Source: JALZVT01 sp039029135 (lineage in GTDB: Bacteria; Pseudomonadota; Gammaproteobacteria; Pseudomonadales; Azotimanducaceae). From it: a DNA stretch of 64,000 nt. A program made the position numbers and the translations under genes. Shown piece after piece: positions 9,331 through 18,420 of the stretch. Numbering within the stretch: the stretch's first letter is position 1; every line of letters starts with the position of its first letter. Under the pieces are notes generated by a model, which saw only the letters and a program-made list of their open reading frames with translations, made no database searches and had not been told where the DNA came from. The DNA is taken from assembly GCA_039029135.1 (NCBI GenBank), contig JBCCGT010000001.1, positions 310,001-374,000 of the forward strand, read 5' to 3'.

Positions 9331-10254
9331 CTATTGCGGCACCCGCGCCACCAGCGCAAACACGGTCGCAGTCAGCTCCTTGTCTCCGCCCGGTTCCCAA
9401 CCCAGAGACCGCAAGCCGTCGCAGTCCATGATCCTCGCCGGCGGCACGCCAACTTCGGGCAGCTCGAGCGACCGGCCCGTTTGCTGGGCCACCAACGCGA
9501 GCACCTCCCGCCGACTGACGAGCCTGTCCGCACAGTTGAAGACCCGACCGCGCACCTCGCCCTCTGCTGCGGCCAGCAGGATGCCCACCGCGCTCGCGAC
9601 ATCCACGCCCGACACCTCGCTCGCCAGCCGCGCTTCGGGCGGGGTTGCGCCGCCCAGCGCGTCGCGAATCAGCGCCATCCATTTGCTGTCCTCTACGGGT
9701 TCGATGCAACCGTAGACGCCGGTGAGGCGCAGCGCGGTGCAGACGGGGCCGTCCGCGGGCGCCGCGGCGATCAGCGCCTCTTCGGCGGCCTTCAGCGCGC
9801 CGTAGTGGGTCGTTGGGCGGACCGGGGAATCATCGGCCAGAGGCGTGCTCTGCGCAGGCAGGCCATCGAACACCGCCCGACTGCTCATGAACAGCACTCG
9901 CTGGACGCCGTGCGCCGCCGCCCGATCCAACAGCGCGAGACCAGGCAGCAGATTGCGTTCCCAGAACGCCGACGGATCGCCGCCTTCGCCGCCCCGGTAG
10001 CGACCGGGCTCGTGCGCGAGCGCGCAGTGCACCAGCGCCTGCTGGCCGTCGAGCAGTTGATCGAGCAGCGCGCTTCTCGACGACGCATTCGCCAGGTCGC
10101 CGCGCAGCCAACGCGACACGCCGAAGCGATCTTGCGTGTGGGGGCGTCGAGACAGTCCGGTCACGCGGTAACCCGCGGCGGCTAGGCCGCGACAGACGAA
10201 CTGGCCGACATAGCCGCTGGCTCCGGTGACGGCGACGCTCTTGGGTCTGGTCAT
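9331..10254 (-). CDS. sqdC: NAD-dependent epimerase/dehydratase, SqdC-like
   Basis: A 307-residue extended-SDR protein beginning 'MTRPKSVAVTGASGYVG', which has the GxxGxxG dinucleotide loop. The YxxxK catalytic pair is in 'HYGALK', preceded by 'FMSSRAVF'. The ATG at 10254 is chosen because the Rossmann fold begins directly there; the open frame further upstream only overlaps the neighbouring gene. It is third in a tight operon after a UDP-sulfoquinovose synthase and a glycogenin-like transferase. That is the order of the sqdBDC operon known from Rhodobacter sphaeroides, where SqdC is a reductase-like protein needed for normal sulfolipid assembly. The sqdC name rests mainly on this context. 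Confidence 0.7.
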   Translation of the reverse strand: MTRPKSVAVTGASGYVGQFVCRGLAAAGYRVTGLSRRPHTQDRFGVSRWLRGDLANASSRSALLDQLLDGQQALVHCALAHEPGRYRGGEGGDPSAFWERNLLPGLALLDRAAAHGVQRVLFMSSRAVFDGLPAQSTPLADDSPVRPTTHYGALKAAEEALIAAAPADGPVCTALRLTGVYGCIEPVEDSKWMALIRDALGGATPPEARLASEVSGVDVASAVGILLAAAEGEVRGRVFNCADRLVSRREVLALVAQQTGRSLELPEVGVPPARIMDCDGLRSLGWEPGGDKELTATVFALVARVPQ

Positions 10255-10264
10255 CGCCGATCGG

Positions 10265-11062
10265 TCACGGCCGCTGCGGCAGGGCCGGGATCTCGCCGGT
10301 CTCCAGCACCTGATGCCACAGGCCGATGAGATCACGCAGCAGATCGGCCTTCGGGTTGTCCGCCTGCCAGGGTTTTTCGTACTGGTAGTGCACGACGTTG
10401 ATGCTGTCCCAGCGCCACAGCGCGGGAAGGTTGAAGTAGACGTACTGCAACGCGTTGAAGGTGTACGGCAGGCCGTGCCAGGCAGGGAAAAAGGTTTCAA
10501 GAAACGTCTGATCGGTGCGCCGCCAGTACGCGTCGGGGGCATCCAGCACGGCCAGCATGCGTTCATAGGTGGCCGTGCTCGGCTCGGCCACGAACACCCC
10601 GGAATTAAGCCGATGCATGTCGTCGAGCGACTCGTACAGATTCGGCGCGGCAGAAAATTCGGGATAGCCGAACAGCCGGTCGATGTTCTTGATCACCAAC
10701 GTGTCCGCGTCAAGAAACACGATCCGCTCGCAGTCGGTGAGCTGCCACAGGCAGAGCTTGGCGAAGTTGTTCAGCGGATCATGGAATGCCGGCTTGTTCC
10801 CCTTCGTGAAGGGGGCGGCGGCGTGAATCGCTTTGCGGCTGTGGCGCTGTCGAAACTCGTCGCTCAGTGCGGGCGGCGCGACGTGCAGGGGCTGCGCGCC
10901 AGCGCGTTCCAGATCCGCCACATCGAACGCCGTGTCCGTGCACAGCGCGAGCAGCGGCGCCTTCGACTCTACGGCGTGAAGAGAGCGAGCGAGTGCGGTT
11001 GCTCCCAGCACATAATCCGGGCTGCTGACGAGCGTGGCGTAGGCGAAGCGTACGGCGCTCAT
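10265..11062 (-). CDS. sqdD: glycogenin-like family 8 glycosyltransferase, SqdD-like
   Basis: A 265-residue GT-A glycosyltransferase starting 'MSAVRFAYATLVSSPDYV'. It shows the metal-binding DxD in 'IVFLDADTLV', plus 'LNSGVFV' and the C-terminal 'VVHYQYEKPW', typical of GT8/glycogenin-like enzymes. The ATG at 11062 is chosen because homology starts there, 8 nt after the preceding gene's stop. In the R. sphaeroides pathway SqdD is the glycogenin-like transferase proposed to move sulfoquinovose from UDP-sulfoquinovose to an acceptor. Here it lies between sqdB and sqdC on the same strand, which supports that role. The acceptor is not shown by sequence. Confidence 0.8.
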   Translation of the reverse strand: MSAVRFAYATLVSSPDYVLGATALARSLHAVESKAPLLALCTDTAFDVADLERAGAQPLHVAPPALSDEFRQRHSRKAIHAAAPFTKGNKPAFHDPLNNFAKLCLWQLTDCERIVFLDADTLVIKNIDRLFGYPEFSAAPNLYESLDDMHRLNSGVFVAEPSTATYERMLAVLDAPDAYWRRTDQTFLETFFPAWHGLPYTFNALQYVYFNLPALWRWDSINVVHYQYEKPWQADNPKADLLRDLIGLWHQVLETGEIPALPQRP

Positions 11063-11070
11063 GATGCGGG

Positions 11071-12336
11071 CTATCCCCCGAGTTCGCGTGACTCTGCGCT
11101 GGACGTTGCGCCGGCGTCTGCATCGAACGACACATCGAGAACCGTGCTCGCCTCTTGCAGGCGCGTCGAGATATCCCGCGTCCACGCCGAGGTGCAGGGT
11201 ATGCGGGTCGGATCGATGCGCGGGGCGTACTTCTTGGCCACCTCGATGATCTCGTCGAGCAGACCGGCGCGCAGCGTGATGGGATCGAGACCCAGCGCCA
11301 GGAACTGCGCGTTGCTGACCTCCAGATCGTTTTCGTCCGCCTCGTTGCGCGGGTTCGGAACGTAGTTCACCTGGCCGCCGGCGATCTCCGCGACCATCTC
11401 GGCGAGATCGCGCACGCGATGGGTTTCTGTCATCTGGTTGAAGATCTTGGTGCGCTCGCCCGCGGTCGGCGGGTTGGCAAGGGCCAGTTCGATGCAGCGC
11501 ACAGAGTCCTGTATGTGGATGAACGCCCGCGTCTGCCCGCCCGTGCCGTGCACGGTCAGCGGATAGCCGATCGCCGCCTGAATCAGGAAGCGGTTCAGGA
11601 CCGTGCCGTAGTCGCCGTCGTAGTCGAACCGATTGATGAGCTGTTCGTGGCGCCGCGTCTGGTTGGTATGCGTGCCCCAGACGATGCCCTGGTGCAAGTC
11701 GGTGATGCGCAGGTGGTCGTTCTTCGCATAGAACTGAAACAGCAGCTGATCGAGACACTTGGTCATGTGATAGATGCTGCCTGGATTGGCCGGGTAGAGG
11801 ATGTCCTGTTGGGCCCGCCGGGTCTCGTCGAGATGCACGTCTACCGACAGATAGCCCTCTGGTATGGTCGCGCCGATCGTCGAATAGCCGTACACGCCCA
11901 TCGTGCCCATGTGCACAAGGTGCGCATCGACGTTGGTCTCGACCAGCGCGTTGAGCAGATTGTGGGTCGCGTTGACGTTGTTGTTGACCGTATAGCTCTT
12001 GTGGCGATCAGACTTCATCGAGTACGGCGCCGCTCGCTGCTGCGCCAGATGCACGACGGCATCCGGGCGATAGTCGGCCAGCCAGCCTTTCAGGCGCTCG
12101 TACTCACCCGCCATGTCCAAAAGCTGAAAGGTGATCGTGTTATCGCTGACCTCACGCCAGATGCGGGTGCGTTCCTGGATCGAGTCCATCGGCGTCAGCG
12201 ACTGCACACCCAGCTCTGTATCGATCCAGCGGCGGCTGAGGTTGTCGACGATGGCGACGTCGTGACCGGCGTCAGAGAGATGCAGTGCGGTGGGCCAGCC
12301 GATGAAGCCGTCGCCGCCGAAAATGGCTATGCGCAT
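11071..12336 (-). CDS. sqdB: UDP-sulfoquinovose synthase
   Basis: A 421-residue SDR enzyme closely matching SQD1/SqdB. It has the atypical nucleotide loop 'FGGDGFIGWPTALHL' in place of GxxGxxG, the catalytic region 'HMGTMGVYGYS' and 'YHMTK', and family blocks 'GIVWGTHT', 'NRFDYDGDYGTVLNRF', 'GQTRAFIHI' and 'FNQMTETHRV'. The enzyme converts UDP-glucose and sulfite to UDP-sulfoquinovose, the head-group donor of the sulfolipid SQDG. It opens the three-gene operon. The last ~35 residues are an unremarkable tail. No acyltransferase SqdA or plant/cyanobacterial SqdX lies in the window. Phosphate control is usual for this pathway, but no Pho box was identified. Confidence 0.9.
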   Translation of the reverse strand: MRIAIFGGDGFIGWPTALHLSDAGHDVAIVDNLSRRWIDTELGVQSLTPMDSIQERTRIWREVSDNTITFQLLDMAGEYERLKGWLADYRPDAVVHLAQQRAAPYSMKSDRHKSYTVNNNVNATHNLLNALVETNVDAHLVHMGTMGVYGYSTIGATIPEGYLSVDVHLDETRRAQQDILYPANPGSIYHMTKCLDQLLFQFYAKNDHLRITDLHQGIVWGTHTNQTRRHEQLINRFDYDGDYGTVLNRFLIQAAIGYPLTVHGTGGQTRAFIHIQDSVRCIELALANPPTAGERTKIFNQMTETHRVRDLAEMVAEIAGGQVNYVPNPRNEADENDLEVSNAQFLALGLDPITLRAGLLDEIIEVAKKYAPRIDPTRIPCTSAWTRDISTRLQEASTVLDVSFDADAGATSSAESRELGG

Positions 12337-12467
12337 AGTCGAATCGTGGGTTGGGAAGCAGCGCGCAGTGTAGAGGACGCCGTGAGCGGTTTACAGCTAT
12401 CTTCACAAGCTGGGCGGCGGGCCGTTTGAACTTTTCACCCGGCTAAATCTCGACAGGCTGTCAGCCG

Positions 12468-13229
12468 CTAGTTCGGTGCGTCCCGGTAGTCCCACACCGC
12501 CTGATCGTTCACCGCGTAGACGTAGCGATAGCCCGCGTGGGAGCGCCGCTTGATGCGGTTATCGGTCTCGAGCAGCCACACCGCGCCGTCAGGACGCCGC
12601 ACGGCCAGCACCGCGTGATAGCCGCGCTCGCGCTTCTCCCAAGTCACCACGACGCGCAGATCTTCGGGCGCAAAACCGAGCCGCCGGAGCAGGAAGTACT
12701 TGGCGGCCGCGTAGTCCTCGCAGTCGCCGCCGCGGCGCATGAACTCGAACAGGGTCGACCAGTGACTGCGCGGTGAGCCGCGCGGCCGGCGCTCGCCCGT
12801 GTGATCGTTGCTACGCCGGTCCACCTCGTAGTCACGATGGTTCACATAGCGATTCACGAGCTGCAGCTGATCCGCCGGCGACAGCTCGGGCGCCCGCCGC
12901 AGCAGGCGTCGCAGCACCCTCTCCCGCCGGCTGCAGTCTTCGACGTCGGCCAGGCAGGCCTCAAACGCCGCCCACTGCTTGTCGTTCCGCTCGATCGTCT
13001 GCCACCAGGGCTCGAACAGGGTCGCGGGCCCCAGCCGCAGCCCCGTATCGAAGCGATAGTTCTCGCCCCAGGCGGGCTCGGCCAACAGCGCCCCGGCGCA
13101 GATCATCACAACCCCGCAACACAATTGCGCAAGCCTTTGCCCATAAGGCCGTGTGTCGCCCCGGTTGGCGTGGTAGAGTACGCGCTCCGGATTTCGGCGA
13201 TCCGTATTTTTTCGTTGAAATTCAATCAC
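12468..13229 (-). CDS. transglutaminase-like cysteine protease (BTLCP/LapG-type)
   Basis: A 253-residue predicted periplasmic cysteine peptidase. The catalytic triad is visible: Cys in 'RRGGDCEDYAAAK', His in 'RGYHAVLAV' and Asp in 'LLETDNRI'. A hydrophobic signal ('LAQLCCGVVMICAGALLAEPAWG') begins about 30 residues after the annotated GTG, so a shorter start is possible. Relatives include LapG, which cleaves biofilm adhesins under c-di-GMP control through LapD; no LapD partner or adhesin is in the window. It is divergent from fusA with an 89-nt gap. Confidence 0.78.
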   Translation of the reverse strand: MIEFQRKNTDRRNPERVLYHANRGDTRPYGQRLAQLCCGVVMICAGALLAEPAWGENYRFDTGLRLGPATLFEPWWQTIERNDKQWAAFEACLADVEDCSRRERVLRRLLRRAPELSPADQLQLVNRYVNHRDYEVDRRSNDHTGERRPRGSPRSHWSTLFEFMRRGGDCEDYAAAKYFLLRRLGFAPEDLRVVVTWEKRERGYHAVLAVRRPDGAVWLLETDNRIKRRSHAGYRYVYAVNDQAVWDYRDAPN

Positions 13230-13318
13230 TTATGCCCTCACTGGGCATTGGCCAAACTGAAAAAACAAACCAGCGGCACCCGGCAGTCAACCGGGCATGC
13301 CCCCAAGAGCTTACAACC

Positions 13319-15406
13319 ATGACGGACCTCAGCACCTACCGGAATATCGGCATCTTCGCGCACGTGGACGCGGGCAAGACCACCACCACTGAGCGCATCC
13401 TGAAATTGACAGGCAAGATCCACAAGATTGGTGAGGTTCACGACGGTGCGGCAACCACCGACTTCATGGATCAGGAGCAAGAGCGCGGCATCACCATCCA
13501 GAGCGCGGCGACGAGCTGCAGCTGGGATGGCCACCGCCTGAACATCATCGACACCCCCGGACACGTCGACTTCACCATCGAAGTGTACCGCTCGCTGAAG
13601 GTACTCGACGGCGGCGTGGGCGTGTTCTGCGGCTCCGGCGGCGTTGAGCCCCAGTCCGAGACCAACTGGCGCTACGCGAACGAATCCGAAGTCGCGCGCA
13701 TTATCTTCGTCAACAAGCTCGATCGCCTGGGCGCGGACTTCTATCGCGTCGTGGCACAGATCAAGGACGTGCTGGGCGCGAATCCGCTCGTACTCACGCT
13801 GCCGATCGGCACCGAAGACGAGTTTGTCGGCGTGGTAGACCTACTGACCCGCGAGGCGTGGGTGTGGGACGACACGGGTAACCCGGAAGCCTACGAGGTC
13901 AAAGAAATCCCGGAGGACATGAAGGACAAGGTTGAGGAATATCGCGAGGCGCTGATCGAAATGGCCGTCGAGCAAGACGACGACCTGATGGAGCAGTATC
14001 TGGAAGGTGAAGAACCGTCGATCGACGATCTGAAGAAGTGCATCCGCAAGGGCACCATCGCCCTCGACTTCTTCCCGACCCTGTGTGGCTCGGCGTTCAA
14101 GAACAAGGGCGTGCAGAAAGTTCTGAACGCCGTGGTCGACTATCTGCCGAACCCGACAGAAGTGAAGCCGCAGCCGGAAGTTGATCTCGAAGGTAACGAG
14201 ACCGGCGAGTTTGCCGAGGTTGACCCGGCCAAGCCGATGCGCGCGCTCGCATTCAAGATCATGGACGATCGCTACGGGGCGCTTACCTTTACGCGCATTT
14301 ACTCCGGCACCCTGAATAAGGGCGACACCGTGTTGAATACGGCGACCGGTAAGAACGAGCGCATCGGACGTATCGTTGAGATGCATGCCGACTCGCGGAA
14401 CGAACTGGACTCCGCGCAGGCCGGCGACATCGTCGCGCTGCTGGGTATGAAGAATACTCGTACCGGACACACCTTGTGCGACCCGGTCAAGCCAGCGACC
14501 CTGGAACCGATGGTGTTCCCGGATCCGGTGATCTCAATCGCCATCGCGCCGAAGGACAAGGCCGGTGCCGAGAAGATGGCAATCGCCATCAACAAGATGA
14601 TTCAGGAGGATCCGTCTTTCCGCGTCGAGACCGACGAGGAATCCGGCGAGACCATCATCAAGGGCATGGGCGAGCTGCATCTCGACATCAAGGTCGACAT
14701 CCTGAAGCGCACCCACGGCGTAGAAGTGAACGTCGGTAAGCCGCAGGTGGCCTACCGCGAGACGATCACGCAGGCGCTGGACGACAGCTACACCCACAAG
14801 AAGCAGACGGGTGGCGCAGGTCAGTTCGCGAAGATCGACTACACGATCGAGCCGGGGGAGCCGAACAGCGGCTACGAATTCGAGTCGAAGGTCACCGGCG
14901 GCAACGTGCCGCGGGAATTCTGGCCGGCGGTCGACAAAGGTTTCCGCGACTGCATGATCGAGGGCACGCTGGCGGGCTTTCCGCTGCTGGACGTCAAGGT
15001 CACGCTGACGGACGGCGGTTTCCACCCGGTGGATTCGTCGGCCGTTGCCTATGAGTTGGCCGCTCGCGCTGCCTATCGTCAGTCGATCCCCAAGGCGGCA
15101 CCCCAGCTCTTGGAGCCGATCATGAAGGTTGACGTCTACACGCCCGACGAACACGTCGGCGACGTGATCGGTGATCTGAACCGCCGTCGCGGCATGATCA
15201 AGTCGCAGGAAGCGGGCGTGACGGGTGTTCGCGTTAAGGCGGATGCGCCGCTGGCGGAGATGTTTGGCTACATCGGCGATCTGCGCACCATGACCTCAGG
15301 TCGTGGCCAGTTCTCGATGGAATTCTCGCACTACGCACCTTGCCCGGCGAACGTGGCTGAGGTCGTGATTGCGGAGACGAAGGAGCGGAAGGCTTCTAAG
15401 GCGTAA
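13319..15406 (+). CDS. fusA: elongation factor G
   Basis: A 695-residue translational GTPase that moves the ribosome along mRNA. G motifs are intact: G1 'AHVDAGKTTTTERIL' near residues 14-28, G2 'RGIT', G3 'DTPGH', G4 'NKLDR', followed by domains II-V ('GFHPVDSSAVAYELAARAAY' in domain IV, 'FGYIGDLRTMTSGRG' in V). The start is placed at the ATG at 13319 because the family N-terminus begins there; upstream codons in frame have no homology. It stands alone rather than in a str operon with rpsL/rpsG/tuf, so this may be a second EF-G copy (EF-G2 type). Two hairpins follow the stop. Confidence 0.95.
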   Translation: MTDLSTYRNIGIFAHVDAGKTTTTERILKLTGKIHKIGEVHDGAATTDFMDQEQERGITIQSAATSCSWDGHRLNIIDTPGHVDFTIEVYRSLKVLDGGVGVFCGSGGVEPQSETNWRYANESEVARIIFVNKLDRLGADFYRVVAQIKDVLGANPLVLTLPIGTEDEFVGVVDLLTREAWVWDDTGNPEAYEVKEIPEDMKDKVEEYREALIEMAVEQDDDLMEQYLEGEEPSIDDLKKCIRKGTIALDFFPTLCGSAFKNKGVQKVLNAVVDYLPNPTEVKPQPEVDLEGNETGEFAEVDPAKPMRALAFKIMDDRYGALTFTRIYSGTLNKGDTVLNTATGKNERIGRIVEMHADSRNELDSAQAGDIVALLGMKNTRTGHTLCDPVKPATLEPMVFPDPVISIAIAPKDKAGAEKMAIAINKMIQEDPSFRVETDEESGETIIKGMGELHLDIKVDILKRTHGVEVNVGKPQVAYRETITQALDDSYTHKKQTGGAGQFAKIDYTIEPGEPNSGYEFESKVTGGNVPREFWPAVDKGFRDCMIEGTLAGFPLLDVKVTLTDGGFHPVDSSAVAYELAARAAYRQSIPKAAPQLLEPIMKVDVYTPDEHVGDVIGDLNRRRGMIKSQEAGVTGVRVKADAPLAEMFGYIGDLRTMTSGRGQFSMEFSHYAPCPANVAEVVIAETKERKASKA

Positions 15407-15420
15407 GCCAACCCAACCTT

Positions 15421-15470
15421 GCGGAGGCGCTCTGCCTCCGCGTTGTCGCCGCCGGCGTGAGCCGGCGGCG
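15421..15470 (+). terminator. double GC-rich hairpin after fusA
   Basis: Two inverted repeats lie directly after the fusA stop: 15421-15441 (8-bp arms gcggaggc/gcctccgc, 5-nt loop) and 15447-15470 (perfect 10-bp arms, loop gtga). The U-tract is weak (gttgt) after the first and absent after the second. They probably end fusA transcription or stabilise the 3' end, but are not a textbook intrinsic terminator. Confidence 0.5.
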
Positions 15471-15935
15471 ATCCCGGCCCATAGTTTCCTTCTGCAGCCT
15501 ATTTTTCTTCCTACACGCTACTCGTCGACCTCGCGCTAGGTGTATCTGTATCCGCGACTGTCAGGGCGGAAGCCGAAGATGCCAGCAAAGCAACGTCTTG
15601 CATCACCGTCGCTACGTCTGGGCATGACTATCTCAATCAGATGCCGCCGATACAGCCGGTCATGCTGATCGAGGTGATCGAGGTGATCGAAGTGATCGAG
15701 GAATTGCCGCCGGTGCTGGCCAAGGTCTCTCGGCGATTCGCTGTCTAGCCGAAACCAACCAGCACTCGGCAAGACGAACACGAACGCTCTACGCCACCCG
15801 GTCTGGCGAGGCCATATTTTACCGTACTTCGCCCACATATCGCAGTCTTCACAGGCCGCGCGAGCGGCCGTTAAATGCGCCCCCGCTTCTGGCTTGCGCG
15901 CGTTGGCGCACAAGCCGTTACGACAGGAGGTCTCC
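15471..15935. other. gene-poor spacer with a 9-bp tandem repeat
   Basis: Between the fusA hairpins and the DUF6178 start no convincing gene is seen. A 133-codon minus-strand frame (15536-15937) has no recognisable motif and low-complexity His/Asp runs caused by the 9-bp repeat at 15666-15701. The right end carries the ribosome site for the next gene. Confidence 0.5.
15666..15701. repeat. four tandem copies of a 9-bp unit
   Basis: The unit tgatcgagg is repeated four times in a row without gaps; the third copy has one change (tgatcgaag). It lies in the spacer between fusA and the DUF6178 gene. Function is unknown; a slippage-prone microsatellite is the simplest reading. Confidence 0.85.
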
Positions 15936-17441
15936 ATGCCGCGACGCTCTCTGGTTCGCTCGGGCAGTTCTACCCGCCTGCTGCATCAACTCGTGGATCA
16001 CGCCGATCTGCCCGCGCTCGTCGCCCGGCTCAACACCAGGACCCTGACCCAAGTCATCGATCAGATCGGCGTGGCAGAATCCGGTCCTATAATCGCAGCA
16101 ACCACTCCGCAGCAGATGCAGCGGCTGTTCGATGAAAAGCTGTGGCAGGCGCTCGGCACCGAAGCCACCGAACGACTGTCGAGCGAAGCCTTCGTCGAGT
16201 GGCTGGAGGTGCTACTCGAACAGGGCGCAACTTTTACCGCAGAGCGCATCGCGCTGCTGGGACTCAACTTCGCGATCGCGCAGTTTGCGCGCCTGATCGA
16301 GGTTTTCGATACCGATCGCACACTGATCGCGTTGGACGCAGATGCGGAAACATTCGGCGCCTGCCGGGTGGTCCCACGCACGCCGGAATACTGGGACCCG
16401 CTGCGCGCGACACTGCTCGCCCTCGCCGACGACGAAGCGGAATTCCTGGAAGCTCTGCTACGCGGTTTAGTCGTCGGCACAAGTCGCGGAGCCACACAAA
16501 ACGATGCGCTGACCGCGTCCGCCGATGCCGCAGAGGAACGCGAGCAACGTCGCGAAGCCGACGGTTATGTGACACGCGCCAGCGCGCGCGAGTTTCTCGC
16601 GACCGCACGGACGCTCGATCTCGCGGACATCGCCGACCTCAACGCCTATAGCCCGGCGCTGAGACGCTATTTTCAAGCCCGCAGCGATGCACCACCCGAC
16701 ATCGACACCGCAACCGCGGCGAGCGTCGCGGAACTCGAACGGCTGCTGGCTCAAATCAACTCCGTCGACACCCAGCTACGGTTACCTCAGGGTGAAACCA
16801 GCGAGCTGCCGCTGAAGACGCTGCTCGACGAATTGCAATCGAACGCACCGATTGCCTTCGAACGCCGTGTGGAAGAACTTGCCTATCTGGGTAACGTGCT
16901 GATCGTCGGCGCCGTGGACTGTGAGTTCACGGAGACCGAGGCTGCCAACGCCGCGCTGTCGACGGCGAATCTGGGGGCCGCTTATCTGCTCTCACAGCAA
17001 CAGGTACCCATCGACGCCCTACTGCGTTCCGAACCTGGTCTGATCCGCGCGTTCTCTGCCGGTCTTAACATCCTGCAGCAAATCGCGCTGCGCACGGCCC
17101 GGGCGGTTGCCGCTGTACTGCGTGACAAGACCGTGCGCGGCCGGCTCGGCGCGCGAGCCTGGCTGCTGGACGACGTCGACTCGGCCCTGGCCGAATTGGT
17201 GACCAGCGTGGACCTTGGGGCCTTCCCCGCGGCGCACGAGGCGCTTGTTATGGCGTCACTACTCTTCGAGCCCGAGATGGGGCAGCGACTGAAGCTGCTT
17301 GTGAACGAATACCCGCGCCTGCCTGGTGCGGTCGTTCCGGGAGAGCGTGTGCATATCACGACGCGCAACTTCGACTCGCTCGACGATCTGCAGCAGGTCG
17401 ACGCCCTGCTGCAGAGCCTGGCGGATCACATCAAGCTGTAA
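15936..17441 (+). CDS. DUF6178 family protein
   Basis: A 501-residue soluble protein. The opening 'LVDHADLPALVARLNTRTLTQVIDQIGV' and 'EAFVEWLEVLLEQG' match DUF6178, a family with no known function. It is mostly alpha-helical by appearance and acidic, with 'SLLFEPEMG' and 'VNEYPRLPG' near the C-terminus. The ATG at 15936 is preceded by a near-perfect AGGAGG five bases upstream, so it is preferred to an ATG 14 codons earlier. It is monocistronic, between fusA and a fusA fragment. Confidence 0.75.
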   Translation: MPRRSLVRSGSSTRLLHQLVDHADLPALVARLNTRTLTQVIDQIGVAESGPIIAATTPQQMQRLFDEKLWQALGTEATERLSSEAFVEWLEVLLEQGATFTAERIALLGLNFAIAQFARLIEVFDTDRTLIALDADAETFGACRVVPRTPEYWDPLRATLLALADDEAEFLEALLRGLVVGTSRGATQNDALTASADAAEEREQRREADGYVTRASAREFLATARTLDLADIADLNAYSPALRRYFQARSDAPPDIDTATAASVAELERLLAQINSVDTQLRLPQGETSELPLKTLLDELQSNAPIAFERRVEELAYLGNVLIVGAVDCEFTETEAANAALSTANLGAAYLLSQQQVPIDALLRSEPGLIRAFSAGLNILQQIALRTARAVAAVLRDKTVRGRLGARAWLLDDVDSALAELVTSVDLGAFPAAHEALVMASLLFEPEMGQRLKLLVNEYPRLPGAVVPGERVHITTRNFDSLDDLQQVDALLQSLADHIKL

Positions 17442-17466
17442 CGAGTTTAGAGTTCATCGAAGCTAG

Positions 17467-17604
17467 GGCTTCCGCGACTGCATGCTGGAAGGCACGCTCG
17501 CTGGCTTCCGGCTGCTGGATGTGAAGGTCACGCTGACGGACGTGGGCTTCCACCCGGTGGATTCATCGGCTGTTGCCTACGAATTGGCGGCGCGCGCTGC
17601 CTTG
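17467..17604 (+). pseudogene. fusA fragment (EF-G domain IV remnant)
   Basis: These ~138 bases are a degenerate copy of fusA positions about 14938-15075. Translated in frame, they read from 'GFRDCMLEGTLAGF' through 'GFHPVDSSAVAYELAARAA', matching domain IV of EF-G with only a few changes (Ile to Leu, Pro to Arg, Gly to Val). A TAG stop lies directly before (17464-17466) and a TAA directly after (17605-17607), so no functional protein is made. It sits 25 nt after the DUF6178 stop. It may be a relic of a duplication or recombination that carried a piece of fusA past the DUF6178 gene. Confidence 0.85.
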
Positions 17605-17668
17605 TAAGGCCTCGCATCGGCTCCCCAGAAATAGACCATAAGAATCGCACGTCAGCCGAGCGCTTGCG

Positions 17669-18373
17669 CTAGGCGAGATCGAACAACAGGACATCCGCGT
17701 CGCCAAGCAACGTCAGCGCAGCACCGGCCTCGAAAGCCACCCCGTCACCGGCGGCGAGCGCAACCCCAGCAAACTCCGCCGAACCGGTGGCCACATGCAA
17801 CCATCCGCGCCGTCCCGCCGCCAGTTCGAAATCAAGCGGTGAGCCCGCCTCCAGCGTCGCGACATGCAGATCGACGTCCTGATGGATCGTGACCGAGCCC
17901 GCGCGCCCATCCCGCGAGGCAACAAGCTGCCACGCCCCGCGTCGTTCTTGAGAAGCGAAGGCGGTCTGCTCGTAGCCCGGCGTCAAGCCTTCGCGTTCGG
18001 GAACAATCCAGATCTGCAGAAAATGCGCGAGCTCTTCCTGCGATGCGTTGAACTCGCTGTGGGTCACGCCCGTGCCCGCCGTCATGCGCTGCACGTCGCC
18101 GGCCCGAATGATCGAACCATTGCCCATGCTGTCCTTGTGCTCTAATTCGCCGCTCAGCACGATGGAGACGATCTCCATGTCGCGATGACCGTGCGTGTCG
18201 AAGCCGGCACCCGGCGCAACCCGATCCTCGTTGATCACGCGCAGCGCGCCATACCCCTGATGCTCGGGATCGAAGTATTGGCCGAACGAAAAGGTGTGGC
18301 GGCTGTCCAGCCAACCGTGGTCACCGTGACCCCGCTCCGCGGCGCGCCGGAGCCGATAGTTTTTCTGCGTCAT
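17669..18373 (-). CDS. pirin family protein (YhaK-like bicupin)
   Basis: A 234-residue cupin protein. The pirin signature is clear: 'HTFSFGQYFDPEHQGYGALRVINED', then metal ligands in 'FDTHGHRDMEIVS' and 'AGTGVTHSEFNAS', ending with 'LQIWIVPE'. Relatives include E. coli YhaK and quercetinase-like pirins; a redox-sensing role is proposed. The ATG at 18373 is chosen because AAGGAG lies about 8 nt upstream. It follows the DoxX gene by 47 nt and both are divergent from a LysR gene, an arrangement like E. coli yhaJ-yhaK. Confidence 0.88.
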   Translation of the reverse strand: MTQKNYRLRRAAERGHGDHGWLDSRHTFSFGQYFDPEHQGYGALRVINEDRVAPGAGFDTHGHRDMEIVSIVLSGELEHKDSMGNGSIIRAGDVQRMTAGTGVTHSEFNASQEELAHFLQIWIVPEREGLTPGYEQTAFASQERRGAWQLVASRDGRAGSVTIHQDVDLHVATLEAGSPLDFELAAGRRGWLHVATGSAEFAGVALAAGDGVAFEAGAALTLLGDADVLLFDLA

Positions 18374-18420
18374 GATGATCTCCTTGGTTCTATATAGGGG
18401 TTGTTGCGAGTCACCGGCAC

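Noticed and set aside
9331..10566. Long N-terminal form of the SqdC-like protein
   Set aside because: The extra ~100 codons are antisense/out-of-frame with the upstream transferase gene; the Rossmann fold starts at 10254.
11155..12429. Long antisense frame over sqdB
   Set aside because: High-GC shadow of a gene with unmistakable SqdB motifs on the other strand.
15536..15937. 133-codon minus-strand frame
   Set aside because: No motif, His/Asp repeats come from the 9-bp tandem repeat, and its start overlaps the ribosome site of the DUF6178 gene.
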